Below, one piece after another: positions 1 to 7,686 of a stretch of 10,483 bases of DNA. A program made the position numbers and the translations under genes. The DNA lies in the NCBI GenBank assembly GCA_947499925.1, contig CANMQR010000009.1:1-10483 (forward strand), read 5' to 3'. How positions within the stretch are numbered: position 1 is the first letter of the stretch; each line of letters opens with the position of its first letter. The notes beneath the pieces are model-generated. The model was given only the letters and a program-made list of their open reading frames with translations. It was not told the origin of the DNA and made no database searches. This DNA comes from Neisseriaceae bacterium (GTDB lineage Bacteria; Pseudomonadota; Gammaproteobacteria; Burkholderiales; UBA11063).

Positions 1-33
1 GCCATAGAACAATTATATTCAATTTATAGTCCT

Positions 34-315
34 TTATTCTGATTGCGGAGTTTGATTTTTAAGGTCTTCTAGGTCTTTCTTTAGGAGGCGTACTCTTAAC
101 TTAAGCTCTAATGAGCGACCGAACCCATAAATAAGTCCTATTATAATACCAATGACTAAAGCGCCAAACACCATTAAAATTAACGGTAAACTCCAGCTAT
201 AAATTCCGTAGAAGTTAAATTGTACAGGCTGAGAATTATTTAAAATAAGTACTAATACCAGTATAAATACTGCAAACCAAAAAACCCACTTAAGAATATT
301 AGCTATTCGATACAT
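34..315 (-). CDS. lapA: LapA-domain (DUF1049) inner-membrane protein
   Basis: A 93-residue protein with the layout of LapA/YciS. It has two hydrophobic helices (about residues 7-27 and 42-66) joined by a short loop with the family-like NNSQPVQFNFYG stretch, then a charged, helical, probably coiled-coil tail (about 68-93). In Escherichia coli LapA works with the TPR protein LapB at the inner membrane, in control of lipopolysaccharide synthesis through LpxC turnover; the same role here is inferred from the family. The start at 315 is supported by AGGGA (minus strand, 321-325) five bases upstream. The usual partner lapB would lie downstream, off the left edge. An ATG on the minus strand at 5-3 could be its start, but only five bases are visible. 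The gene is divergent from mutL, not behind ihfB as in many proteobacteria. Confidence 0.85.
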   Translation of the reverse strand: MYRIANILKWVFWFAVFILVLVLILNNSQPVQFNFYGIYSWSLPLILMVFGALVIGIIIGLIYGFGRSLELKLRVRLLKKDLEDLKNQTPQSE

Positions 316-362
316 ATATTTCCCTATCTATAAATTGCACACTTAAATTTTTATCATGCTCA

Positions 363-394
363 ATTATAGCATAAGTGATTAATTCAGTTGTCAA
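363..394 (-). promoter_or_regulatory. Candidate sigma-70 promoter for lapA
   Basis: Read on the minus strand, a perfect -35 (TTGACA, 394-389) precedes an extended -10 (TGC followed by TATAAT, with TATAAT at 368-363). The spacer is 20 bp, longer than ideal, so the extended -10 probably carries much of the strength. A 5-bp inverted repeat (ATGCT 356-360, AGCAT 368-372) straddles the -10. Transcription would begin roughly 40 bp before the lapA start. Confidence 0.55.
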
Positions 395-443
395 GGATTA
401 CAATACAACCGCTATTTTTACTAAATGAGTCATGAATAAACTA

Positions 444-473
444 TTGCTTTTATTAATAGAGTAATGATATACT
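444..473 (+). promoter_or_regulatory. Candidate sigma-70 promoter for mutL
   Basis: A TTGCTT -35-like hexamer (444-449), an 18-bp spacer and a TATACT -10 (468-473), preceded by TG one base upstream (465-466), form an extended -10 promoter. It points at mutL, with an expected start near 480 and a leader of about 50 bases. It lies back to back with the lapA promoter in the 200-bp divergent gap. Confidence 0.5.
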
Positions 474-533
474 AATATGTTAAAAAACTAATAGTAAATA
501 TAAAACCTTTATCGTATGAATATGAAAAAAATT

Positions 534-2408
534 ATGAATCTTAATAGAATAAAAAAATTACCAGCACACCTTATTAATCGTATTGCTGCTGGTGAGGTTG
601 TTGAGAGACCTGCTTCAGCTCTTAAAGAAATTATGGAAAACAGTATTGATGCTCATGCTGATAGAATTATTGTTGAACTTATCCAAGGTGGTGTGAAACA
701 AATAAAAATCACCGATAATGGAGGTGGAATTCATCAAGATGATATTGCTCTAACTATAGAGCAACATGCAACAAGTAAGATTACTGATGAAGATGATTTA
801 TACAATATCAAAACCTTAGGCTTTAGAGGTGAAGGTTTAGCATCAATTGCAGCTGTATCTAATTTTATTTTGGCAAGTAAAATTGATGGTAACTCACATG
901 GATATGCTATTAGTAGCAATTTTGGGGTAATTAATCAAGTCAACCCAAAAGCTATTAATAATGGTACAGTAGTTGAAGTAGGGGATTTGTATCATAATAT
1001 TCCAGCTCGTAAAAAGTTTATGAAATCAGAAACTACTGAATATGCTCATTGTAAGGGTGTGTTTGAACGTATCGCATTATCTTATCCTGATGTCAGCTTT
1101 GAATTATCCAATAATGGTAAAAGTATCTATAAACTTGCTAAACAAAACTTACTTGAGCGTATTGCGAACTTGTTTGGCGACGATTACAACCATCATTATT
1201 TTCAGATTTTGGAGTGTGGAAACTACAATCTATCTGGTTATGTCTACCATCCTAGTTACCTTAGTGGCAATAAAACCATCCAGTATTTTTATGTAAATGG
1301 GCGCTATGTGCGGGATAAGGTAGTGCAAAATGCCATAAAGCAAGGTTTTAGTGGGGTTTTACATCATGAACATCAGCCACAATATGTATTGTTTTTGGAA
1401 GTTAATCCTATAGATGTTGATGTTAATGTGCATCCAACTAAAAGTGAAGTAAGGTTTAAAGAAAGTGGCTCAGTTCATGGATTTATAAGTAGTTCAATTA
1501 AAAAAGCTTTAGGGGCTGATATTCATAGAGCTAATGTGGAACAAGCTATACCAAATCTCCAAACTAATGAAGTACCAAGCATTTTGCAGAATAGTTATTC
1601 GCCAAAGTCATTTGGTGGTGGTAATGGATTTAAAAATAATGATTGGAAGCACGATGATAGTCGTGCAATACGCGAATGGTTGCCACCACTTGGGGAGTTA
1701 AGATCATCAGTAAGTGATACTAGATTTGCTGAGCCTAGATCTGATGTAAGAGGCGCTTCAAGATCTGAGCTTGGTGTTAAAGTGGAATTATTTCATGAAC
1801 CAGAAAGCCAAAATACTACTACTCCAATGCTTGGGTTTGCAATTGCACAGCTTCATGGGGTTTATATATTATCCCAAACTACTGATGGCTTGATAGTTGT
1901 TGATATGCATGCTGCCCATGAGCGAATCTTGCTTGAAAAATTAAAAATTCAATTAAGTATAGATCAATTAAGCTCCCAAAATCTATTAATGCCCGTATCT
2001 GTGAAGCTTGATGAAATACTATTTGATACAGCAACTGAACATAAAGATACTCTTTTAAAACTTGGGTTTACGATTAGATATGAAACACATACTAATGAAA
2101 TACATATTGAGTCAGTACCAATGCTTTTTAATGCTTCAAATATAGAGCAGATGGTAAAAGACATTGTGACAGAATTAAACAAATATGGCAATAGCAATGT
2201 TCTAGCTGAACATCAGGAAGAAATTTTATCAACTATGGCGTGTCACACAGCTGTTCGTGCTAATCATCAACTAAATATTCCAGAAATGAATGCTATGTTA
2301 CGAGATATGGAGCAGACTGAGCGTTCAAATTATTGTAACCATGGGCGCCCAACTTGGTTTAAATTAAGTATGAATGAGCTAGATGGTATGTTCATGCGCG
2401 GCCAGTAG
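534..2408 (+). CDS. mutL: DNA mismatch repair protein MutL
   Basis: MutL is the ATP-driven matchmaker that links mismatch-bound MutS to strand incision. In the 624-residue form, the N-terminal GHKL ATPase shows the catalytic E32 and N36 (KEIMEN), DNGGG at 61-65, GFRGEG at 96-101 and the GTVVEVGDLYHNIPARKKF region. DVNVHPTKSEVRF closes the transducer domain. A variable Ser/Asn-rich linker (about 340-420) leads to the dimerisation and endonuclease domain. There DMHAAHERILLE (457-468) fits the metal-binding DQHA(x)2E(x)4E motif with Q replaced by M, and ACHTAVRA (569-576) and CNHGRP (601-606) complete the site. MutL is therefore probably a nicking endonuclease, unlike the E. coli protein that relies on MutH. 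In-frame ATGs at 516 and 522 would add six or four residues. None of the three has a good Shine-Dalgarno; 534 was chosen because family members begin only a few residues before the LP..L.N.IAAGEV block. Confidence 0.97.
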   Translation: MNLNRIKKLPAHLINRIAAGEVVERPASALKEIMENSIDAHADRIIVELIQGGVKQIKITDNGGGIHQDDIALTIEQHATSKITDEDDLYNIKTLGFRGEGLASIAAVSNFILASKIDGNSHGYAISSNFGVINQVNPKAINNGTVVEVGDLYHNIPARKKFMKSETTEYAHCKGVFERIALSYPDVSFELSNNGKSIYKLAKQNLLERIANLFGDDYNHHYFQILECGNYNLSGYVYHPSYLSGNKTIQYFYVNGRYVRDKVVQNAIKQGFSGVLHHEHQPQYVLFLEVNPIDVDVNVHPTKSEVRFKESGSVHGFISSSIKKALGADIHRANVEQAIPNLQTNEVPSILQNSYSPKSFGGGNGFKNNDWKHDDSRAIREWLPPLGELRSSVSDTRFAEPRSDVRGASRSELGVKVELFHEPESQNTTTPMLGFAIAQLHGVYILSQTTDGLIVVDMHAAHERILLEKLKIQLSIDQLSSQNLLMPVSVKLDEILFDTATEHKDTLLKLGFTIRYETHTNEIHIESVPMLFNASNIEQMVKDIVTELNKYGNSNVLAEHQEEILSTMACHTAVRANHQLNIPEMNAMLRDMEQTERSNYCNHGRPTWFKLSMNELDGMFMRGQ

Positions 2409-2452
2409 TTTTGTATGAAACGCTGAATTTATAAGTTAAAATAAGGTATTCT

Positions 2453-3577
2453 ATGCGAAAAAAGCTAATTATTGTTATTACTCTCATGGGATTACTCCAT
2501 CTATATATTCTATATCAACTATTAAATGAATTTAATGCAATAATATACGTAGTTGGTGCTTTATTAGCTGTTTTTTCATGGATAATTATTCCATTAGGAT
2601 TATCCGCTAGGTTTTTGATAAAAAAACCATTGGTGGCAGATGCGGTTACGTGGGTTGGAATGCTAGATATGGGATTATTTTCATCGCTATTGATTTTGAC
2701 TTTTATCCGCCAAATAATTATTTTTATGTATAATTTTTTTAATCCAATAACTACTGATATATCCCAGATTTCAGCACTTATCGTTTTAGCTTTAGCATTT
2801 ATAGTAACTATCATTGGGTTTAGAAATGCTAGAGGACTTCCTAAAGTGCAAGAGGTATTAATACCGATAACTAATCTTCCGAGTGGTTTAGATGGATTTA
2901 CTATAGCCCAAATTAGTGATATTCATGTTGGACCGACTATAAAATACAAATATCTGAAATCAATAGTTGATGTCGTTAATACATTGAGTCCTGATATGGT
3001 TGCAATAACTGGAGATTTGGTTGATGGTAGTGTTACTAATTTATCAAAACATACAGTTGCTTTAACTAATTTAAAATCAAAATATGGTAGCTTTTTTGTA
3101 TTAGGTAATCATGAGTATTATTCTGGTGCAAATGAATGGATAGAAGAAATCAAAAGCCTAGGCATTGATGTTTTATTAAATGAACATCGGATTATTCTTC
3201 ATAATGGAGAAAATTTGATAATTGCTGGGATAACTGATTATAGCGGTGAACACTTTGGGGTAGAGCACACTAGTGATGCAGAAAAGGCTATAATTGGTGC
3301 ACCTCTAGAAGTTATTAAGGTATTGTTAGCTCATCAACCTAGATCAGCAATTATAGCCACCAAGCATGGGTATAGTTTACAATTATCAGGGCATACACAT
3401 GGTGGGCAATTTTGGCCATGGAATCTATTTGTGCGTTTCCAGCAGCCATTTACTAGTGGGTTACATAAGTTAGAAGATATGTGGGTTTATATCAACAGGG
3501 GCACAGGCTACTGGGGGCCGCCAAAACGTTTTGGCGTAGCATCAGAAATAACTCTAATAAAATTATTTAGATCATGA
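2453..3577 (+). CDS. Membrane-anchored calcineurin-like metallophosphoesterase
   Basis: A 374-residue protein. The N-terminal part has about four hydrophobic helices (roughly 4-22, 28-52, 66-92, 104-122); residues 150-374 are a metallophosphoesterase domain of the YaeI/YkuE type. The metal ligands are visible in order: D156 and H158 (SDIHVG), D188 (GDLVDG), N219 and H220 (GNHE), H294 (LAHQP), and H314 and H316 (SGHTHGGQFWP). The domain follows the last helix, but its side of the membrane cannot be decided from sequence. Relatives include phosphodiesterases of unknown substrate and chlamydial LpxG, a UDP-2,3-diacylglucosamine hydrolase, so a lipid or nucleotide-sugar substrate is possible but unproven. 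The start is set by TAAGG at 2442-2446, six bases before ATG. The gene lies 44 bp after mutL and is probably cotranscribed. Its stop is inside the TCATGA shared with the convergent pump gene. Confidence 0.9.
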   Translation: MRKKLIIVITLMGLLHLYILYQLLNEFNAIIYVVGALLAVFSWIIIPLGLSARFLIKKPLVADAVTWVGMLDMGLFSSLLILTFIRQIIIFMYNFFNPITTDISQISALIVLALAFIVTIIGFRNARGLPKVQEVLIPITNLPSGLDGFTIAQISDIHVGPTIKYKYLKSIVDVVNTLSPDMVAITGDLVDGSVTNLSKHTVALTNLKSKYGSFFVLGNHEYYSGANEWIEEIKSLGIDVLLNEHRIILHNGENLIIAGITDYSGEHFGVEHTSDAEKAIIGAPLEVIKVLLAHQPRSAIIATKHGYSLQLSGHTHGGQFWPWNLFVRFQQPFTSGLHKLEDMWVYINRGTGYWGPPKRFGVASEITLIKLFRS

Positions 3578-6500
3578 TTTTCTTTTCAATTTTTGGATAA
3601 GTCCTTTAAAACTAGCTTCAGCTACTAAATCAAATATTACTGGGATTACTACTAGGCTTAATAGAGTTGATGTCATTAAACCCGTTATTACGGTTAATGC
3701 CATTGGAGCTCTGAAGCTAGGGTCACCTTCAAGTCCAAAAGCAATTGGTAGCATACCAGCAACCATAGCAATAGATGTCATTATGATTGGGCGGGAGCGT
3801 TTATTACATGCATCCATAATAGCTTTTGTTCTGGTGTTTCCTTGACGACGTGATAAAAAGATATAATCCACTAAAAGAATGGAGTTTTTGGTAACAATAC
3901 CCATTAACATTAGTAGTCCAATTAGAGATGATAGTGAAAAACTAAATCCAAATAAAACTAATCCAGCTAATGCTCCTGACATTGCAAGTGGTAGTGCAGC
4001 TAAAACCGTTATCGGTTGTTTGAAATCATTAAATAATAAAACTAGCACACAATATACGCAAATTATCCCAGTAATCATAGCTAGTAAAAAACTTCCAAAT
4101 AGTTCTTGTTGCTGCTCAATATCACCAGATAATATCTGGGTAACTCCAACTGGTAGATGCTTCATTGTTGGGAGGTTTTTAATTGCATTATCTATTTCAC
4201 TTATATTTCTTCCGTGTAAATCAATACTAAAAGTAATACTTCGCTGTCTATCATAGCGCCTTACGTTAACTGGTCCATTGCCAAGGCTAATGTTAGCTAC
4301 GTTTGATAATGGAACTGTGCTATTATATCCGCTAATCCTCAAGCTTGATAGGCTATCTAATGAATGCGTAGCATCTTTTTGAAGCTCTACTCGAACTGGT
4401 ATTTGCCGATCTGGTAAATCTACTTTGGCAAGGTTGGAGCTATAGTCACCTGAAGTTGCAATACGAATTACTTGCCCCATATTAGATGGTGTAACGCCAA
4501 GCTCAGCTGCACGATTAAAGTCAGGTTTGATATAAACTTCAGGACGACTTAGGTTATAATCAGAATTGATATTTCCTATGGTTTTTAATTCCCGCATTTC
4601 TTTTTCAATTTGCTTGGCAGTTGCTTGTAATAATTCATCATCATTACTTGCAAGGACTAAAGAGTAAACCTCTCCATTACCGGCTTCTGCCGAGAATTTT
4701 GCGCCAGGAATATCACGTAGTTTATCTTGGATAATTCTCTCTAATTGTGCCTGAGATTGTTTACGCTTATGGCTATCAATAAGATTAAATGTTAGTCTTC
4801 CATCAGTAACAGAACCATCAGTTGAAATATCTTGCCCACTTTGCACTCCATCACCAATATTAGCATCGACACTTAATACTTCTTTCATAGGGCGAGTAAT
4901 AGTATATGCTTGATTCATAACATCAATTATTCGATTAATTTCACTACCAGGTGGTACTTGAACTTTAACCACTATTTGATTATTATCAGAAGCTGGAATA
5001 AATGTTGAAGGAATAAAGAGAAGTAAGGTTATTGAAGCTATAAAAAATACACCAACCATAGCCATAGTTTTTAAACGATGCGCTAAAGCCCAAGCTACTA
5101 TTTTCAAATACCACGCCATAATTTTGCCATCTTTATGAGTAGGTATACTTTTCATGAAATATGCTGCCATCATTGGAGTTAGTAATCGTGCAACCAATAA
5201 TGAGAATAATATTGCAATTGCAGCTGTCCAACCAAATTGTTTAAATATTCGCCCTGGAATTCCTGCCATAAAAGCAGTTGGTAGAAAAACTGCAACGAGT
5301 GTTAATGAAGTTGCAATTACGGCTACTCCTATTTCTTGTGCTGCATTAATTGCCGACTCTATTGGTGAGAGTTTATACTCCTTTAGATGTCTAGCAATAT
5401 TTTCAACTTCAACAATAGCATCATCAACAAGAACCCCAATCACTAGGGTTATAGCTAACAATGATACAGCATTTAAACTAAACCCAAACCAGTAAATAAC
5501 CACAAATGTTGGAATTATTGATAGTGGTAATGCTGTTGCTGAAATAATAGTTGCTCGAAAGTCACGTAAGAAAATAAACACTACTAAAATCGCAAGTATT
5601 GCACCTTCATATAAAGACTGCATAGAACCTTTATAGTTTTCACTAATTCGCTCAACAGTATTACTTATTTCTTTAATATGTATTGTTGGATGTAGCTTGG
5701 ATAACTCATTAATCTTGGAGCGAACTTTAGCGGCAACTGCTACTTCACTCACTCCTTTTGCAGGGTATACAGAGAAGCTGGTTATGCTTTCACCATTTCT
5801 AAATGTCATTTGCCGTACTTCAGCTGCAGTGTCGCTAACGCTAGCTACATTACCCAAGCGAACATAAAAACCATTAGGTAATGGTATATTGAGATTGGCA
5901 ATATCAATAGCGCTATTTATAGTTTGTTTTTCTTGGATGGTTTCTTCAGAGTGTCCAATATTGGCACGTCCACCTGAGAAATCTTGACGCACAGTAAATA
6001 ATTGACTTGAAATGTTATTAATTGTAGTATCTAGTGCAATTAATTTGGTTGGGTCAAGTAAAACCTGAATTTCACGATCTACTCCACCAAGGCGTAAAAC
6101 TTTATTTACCCCTGGAACTGATAGAATTTGTTTGTTAATATCATTATCAATAAACCACGATAAATCAAACTGATCCATTTTGGCATCAATTTGATAAGTT
6201 AGAATTGGTAGCTCAGCTGCATCAACACGGCTTATAACAGGAGCGTTAGTACCTGGTGGAAACTGGCTTTGGATTTTGGTGACGGCGTCTTTTACATCAT
6301 CTGTTGCTTCTTGGAGGTTTTTTTCTAAATTAAACTCAACGAAAGTTTCTGAGCTACCGTCTCTTATAGTTGAACTTATATGTTTAATCAAACTAACATT
6401 TGCAATACTATCTTCTACTTTGCGAGTTACTTGGGTTTCAAGTTGAGCAGGTGTAGCACCAGGAAGAGTCACAGTTATTGTAACTGCAGGAAAATCTAGA

Positions 6501-6616
6501 TCAGGGAAATTTTTGATACTGATTTTATTAAAACCAATTATTCCGGCAAATGTCAATAAACCAAATAGTATAATAATTGGAATGGGCTTTTTAATTGCCC
6601 ATGCAGAGAAATTCAT
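3572..6616 (-). CDS. RND-family multidrug efflux pump, inner-membrane permease (HAE1 type)
   Basis: The 1014-residue protein is the proton-driven engine of a tripartite pump in the AcrB/MexB superfamily. Its length is normal for the hydrophobe/amphiphile efflux group. A cytoplasmic start (MNFSAWAIKKP) leads into TM1, then the first large periplasmic loop (about 30-335), TM2-6 (about 336-490), TM7 near 515-537, the second periplasmic loop (about 538-835), and TM8-12 to the C-terminus. The proton-relay residues are present: D398-D399 in TM4 (GVLVDDAIVEVEN), K910 in TM10 (GIVTKNSILLVDY) and T947 (PIIMTSIAMVAGM). Substrates cannot be predicted. The start overlaps the adaptor stop as TAATG. A strong GGAGG (minus strand, 6630-6626) lies nine bases upstream, within the adaptor gene, so translation is probably coupled. 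No truncation or frameshift is seen. The last codon and stop overlap the convergent phosphoesterase gene. Confidence 0.95.
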   Translation of the reverse strand: MNFSAWAIKKPIPIIILFGLLTFAGIIGFNKISIKNFPDLDFPAVTITVTLPGATPAQLETQVTRKVEDSIANVSLIKHISSTIRDGSSETFVEFNLEKNLQEATDDVKDAVTKIQSQFPPGTNAPVISRVDAAELPILTYQIDAKMDQFDLSWFIDNDINKQILSVPGVNKVLRLGGVDREIQVLLDPTKLIALDTTINNISSQLFTVRQDFSGGRANIGHSEETIQEKQTINSAIDIANLNIPLPNGFYVRLGNVASVSDTAAEVRQMTFRNGESITSFSVYPAKGVSEVAVAAKVRSKINELSKLHPTIHIKEISNTVERISENYKGSMQSLYEGAILAILVVFIFLRDFRATIISATALPLSIIPTFVVIYWFGFSLNAVSLLAITLVIGVLVDDAIVEVENIARHLKEYKLSPIESAINAAQEIGVAVIATSLTLVAVFLPTAFMAGIPGRIFKQFGWTAAIAILFSLLVARLLTPMMAAYFMKSIPTHKDGKIMAWYLKIVAWALAHRLKTMAMVGVFFIASITLLLFIPSTFIPASDNNQIVVKVQVPPGSEINRIIDVMNQAYTITRPMKEVLSVDANIGDGVQSGQDISTDGSVTDGRLTFNLIDSHKRKQSQAQLERIIQDKLRDIPGAKFSAEAGNGEVYSLVLASNDDELLQATAKQIEKEMRELKTIGNINSDYNLSRPEVYIKPDFNRAAELGVTPSNMGQVIRIATSGDYSSNLAKVDLPDRQIPVRVELQKDATHSLDSLSSLRISGYNSTVPLSNVANISLGNGPVNVRRYDRQRSITFSIDLHGRNISEIDNAIKNLPTMKHLPVGVTQILSGDIEQQQELFGSFLLAMITGIICVYCVLVLLFNDFKQPITVLAALPLAMSGALAGLVLFGFSFSLSSLIGLLMLMGIVTKNSILLVDYIFLSRRQGNTRTKAIMDACNKRSRPIIMTSIAMVAGMLPIAFGLEGDPSFRAPMALTVITGLMTSTLLSLVVIPVIFDLVAEASFKGLIQKLKRKS

Positions 6617-7686
6617 TATTGTTTGCCTCCAGGTACTACTTTTACTAAATCACCATCACTTAGAAACCCTGAGCCAGTAGATACAATTTTATCGTCTGGT
6701 TTTACTCCTAATGCTACAGGAACATAGCTTTCGCTATATACATGATAGTCTAATAAATCTACTTTAGTTTGTATAATTCGGTTATCTTTACCTACTTTCA
6801 TAACGTAGTTAAAACCATCGCGGTTGACTAATGCTGATGCGGGAATAGTTTGTGAATTTATTTCACCAAGATTAATAGTTCCAGATAGATACTCACCTTG
6901 TTTTAGTTTTGTATTAATGGGTATATCAACGTATACCACACCATTTCTTGTGTTTTGGTTTAGAATAGGAGATACTTGACGCACCTTAGCTTTAATTATA
7001 CTTCCATCATCACTAATAATATCTGCGATTTGTCCAGGTTTTATTTTTAAAATATTTTCAGGGCTAGTTTGTGCTTGCCATTCAAGACGATTTGAACGAA
7101 TTAATCTAAATAATTCACTGCCGTTTTGTACAATGCTACCAACTGTTGCTGTTCTTGATGAGATTACGCCGTTATCAGGTGCAATAATTACAGTGTAGTT
7201 AAGTCTTAGTTTTTGTAGTTTTAGATTTGCCTCAGCTGCTTCAAGTTTTGCTTTATTGGTTTTTTGTTTGGTGTCATATTGTAATAAATCTTGAGAACTA
7301 ATCGCTCCGGCTTTCTCTAAGAAAGCTGCTTGACGAGCTTCAGTAGTTGATTGTTCTAGATTGGCTTTTGCTTCAGCGACATTTGCTACTTGTGCCATCA
7401 AGTCACTTTTAACTTGATCAGGATTTAAAAGAGCTAATTTATCGCCCTTATGTACAGTATCACCTACGTTTACATAAATTTTACTGATATCAAGCCCGCT
7501 TACTTGAGAGCTAATGATAGTTTCTTGCCAAGCACTTATAGTACCGTTTGCATTGATTAGATTAGAGATGTTTCTTGTTTCAGGGGTTGCAACTGTAACA
7601 CTTATTACAGGAATATCTACAACGTTAGTGTTTTTTTTACAGCCGTATAAAATCACGACTATCAGTATGAGTTTTAGGTATTTCAT
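6616..7686 (-). CDS. RND efflux periplasmic adaptor lipoprotein (membrane fusion protein)
   Basis: This 356-residue subunit bridges pump and outer-membrane channel. Residues 1-15 form a lipoprotein signal with lipobox LYGC, so C16 is probably lipidated and anchored on the periplasmic face of the inner membrane. The mature protein has the membrane-fusion order: half barrel-sandwich (about 57-88, with VNVGDTVHKGDKLALL), an alpha-helical hairpin (about 90-163, Ala/Glu/Lys/Gln-rich), the second half of the lipoyl-like domain (about 164-198, IIAPDNGVISSRTATVGSIV), a beta-barrel (about 200-275) and a membrane-proximal domain (about 280-350). The ATG overlaps the upstream channel gene's TGA as ATGA, and the stop overlaps the permease ATG. 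The only ribosome-binding candidate is a weak GGAT, which fits coupling to the channel gene. The family is certain at the level of RND adaptor; the exact pump name is not. Confidence 0.93.
   Translation of the reverse strand: MKYLKLILIVVILYGCKKNTNVVDIPVISVTVATPETRNISNLINANGTISAWQETIISSQVSGLDISKIYVNVGDTVHKGDKLALLNPDQVKSDLMAQVANVAEAKANLEQSTTEARQAAFLEKAGAISSQDLLQYDTKQKTNKAKLEAAEANLKLQKLRLNYTVIIAPDNGVISSRTATVGSIVQNGSELFRLIRSNRLEWQAQTSPENILKIKPGQIADIISDDGSIIKAKVRQVSPILNQNTRNGVVYVDIPINTKLKQGEYLSGTINLGEINSQTIPASALVNRDGFNYVMKVGKDNRIIQTKVDLLDYHVYSESYVPVALGVKPDDKIVSTGSGFLSDGDLVKVVPGGKQ

Noticed and set aside
3879..4256. Plus-strand open frame opposite the pump permease
   Set aside because: It is an antisense shadow of a well-conserved RND gene, with low-complexity composition. 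The same applies to the frames at 5154-5495, 7514-7705 and 8441-8647.
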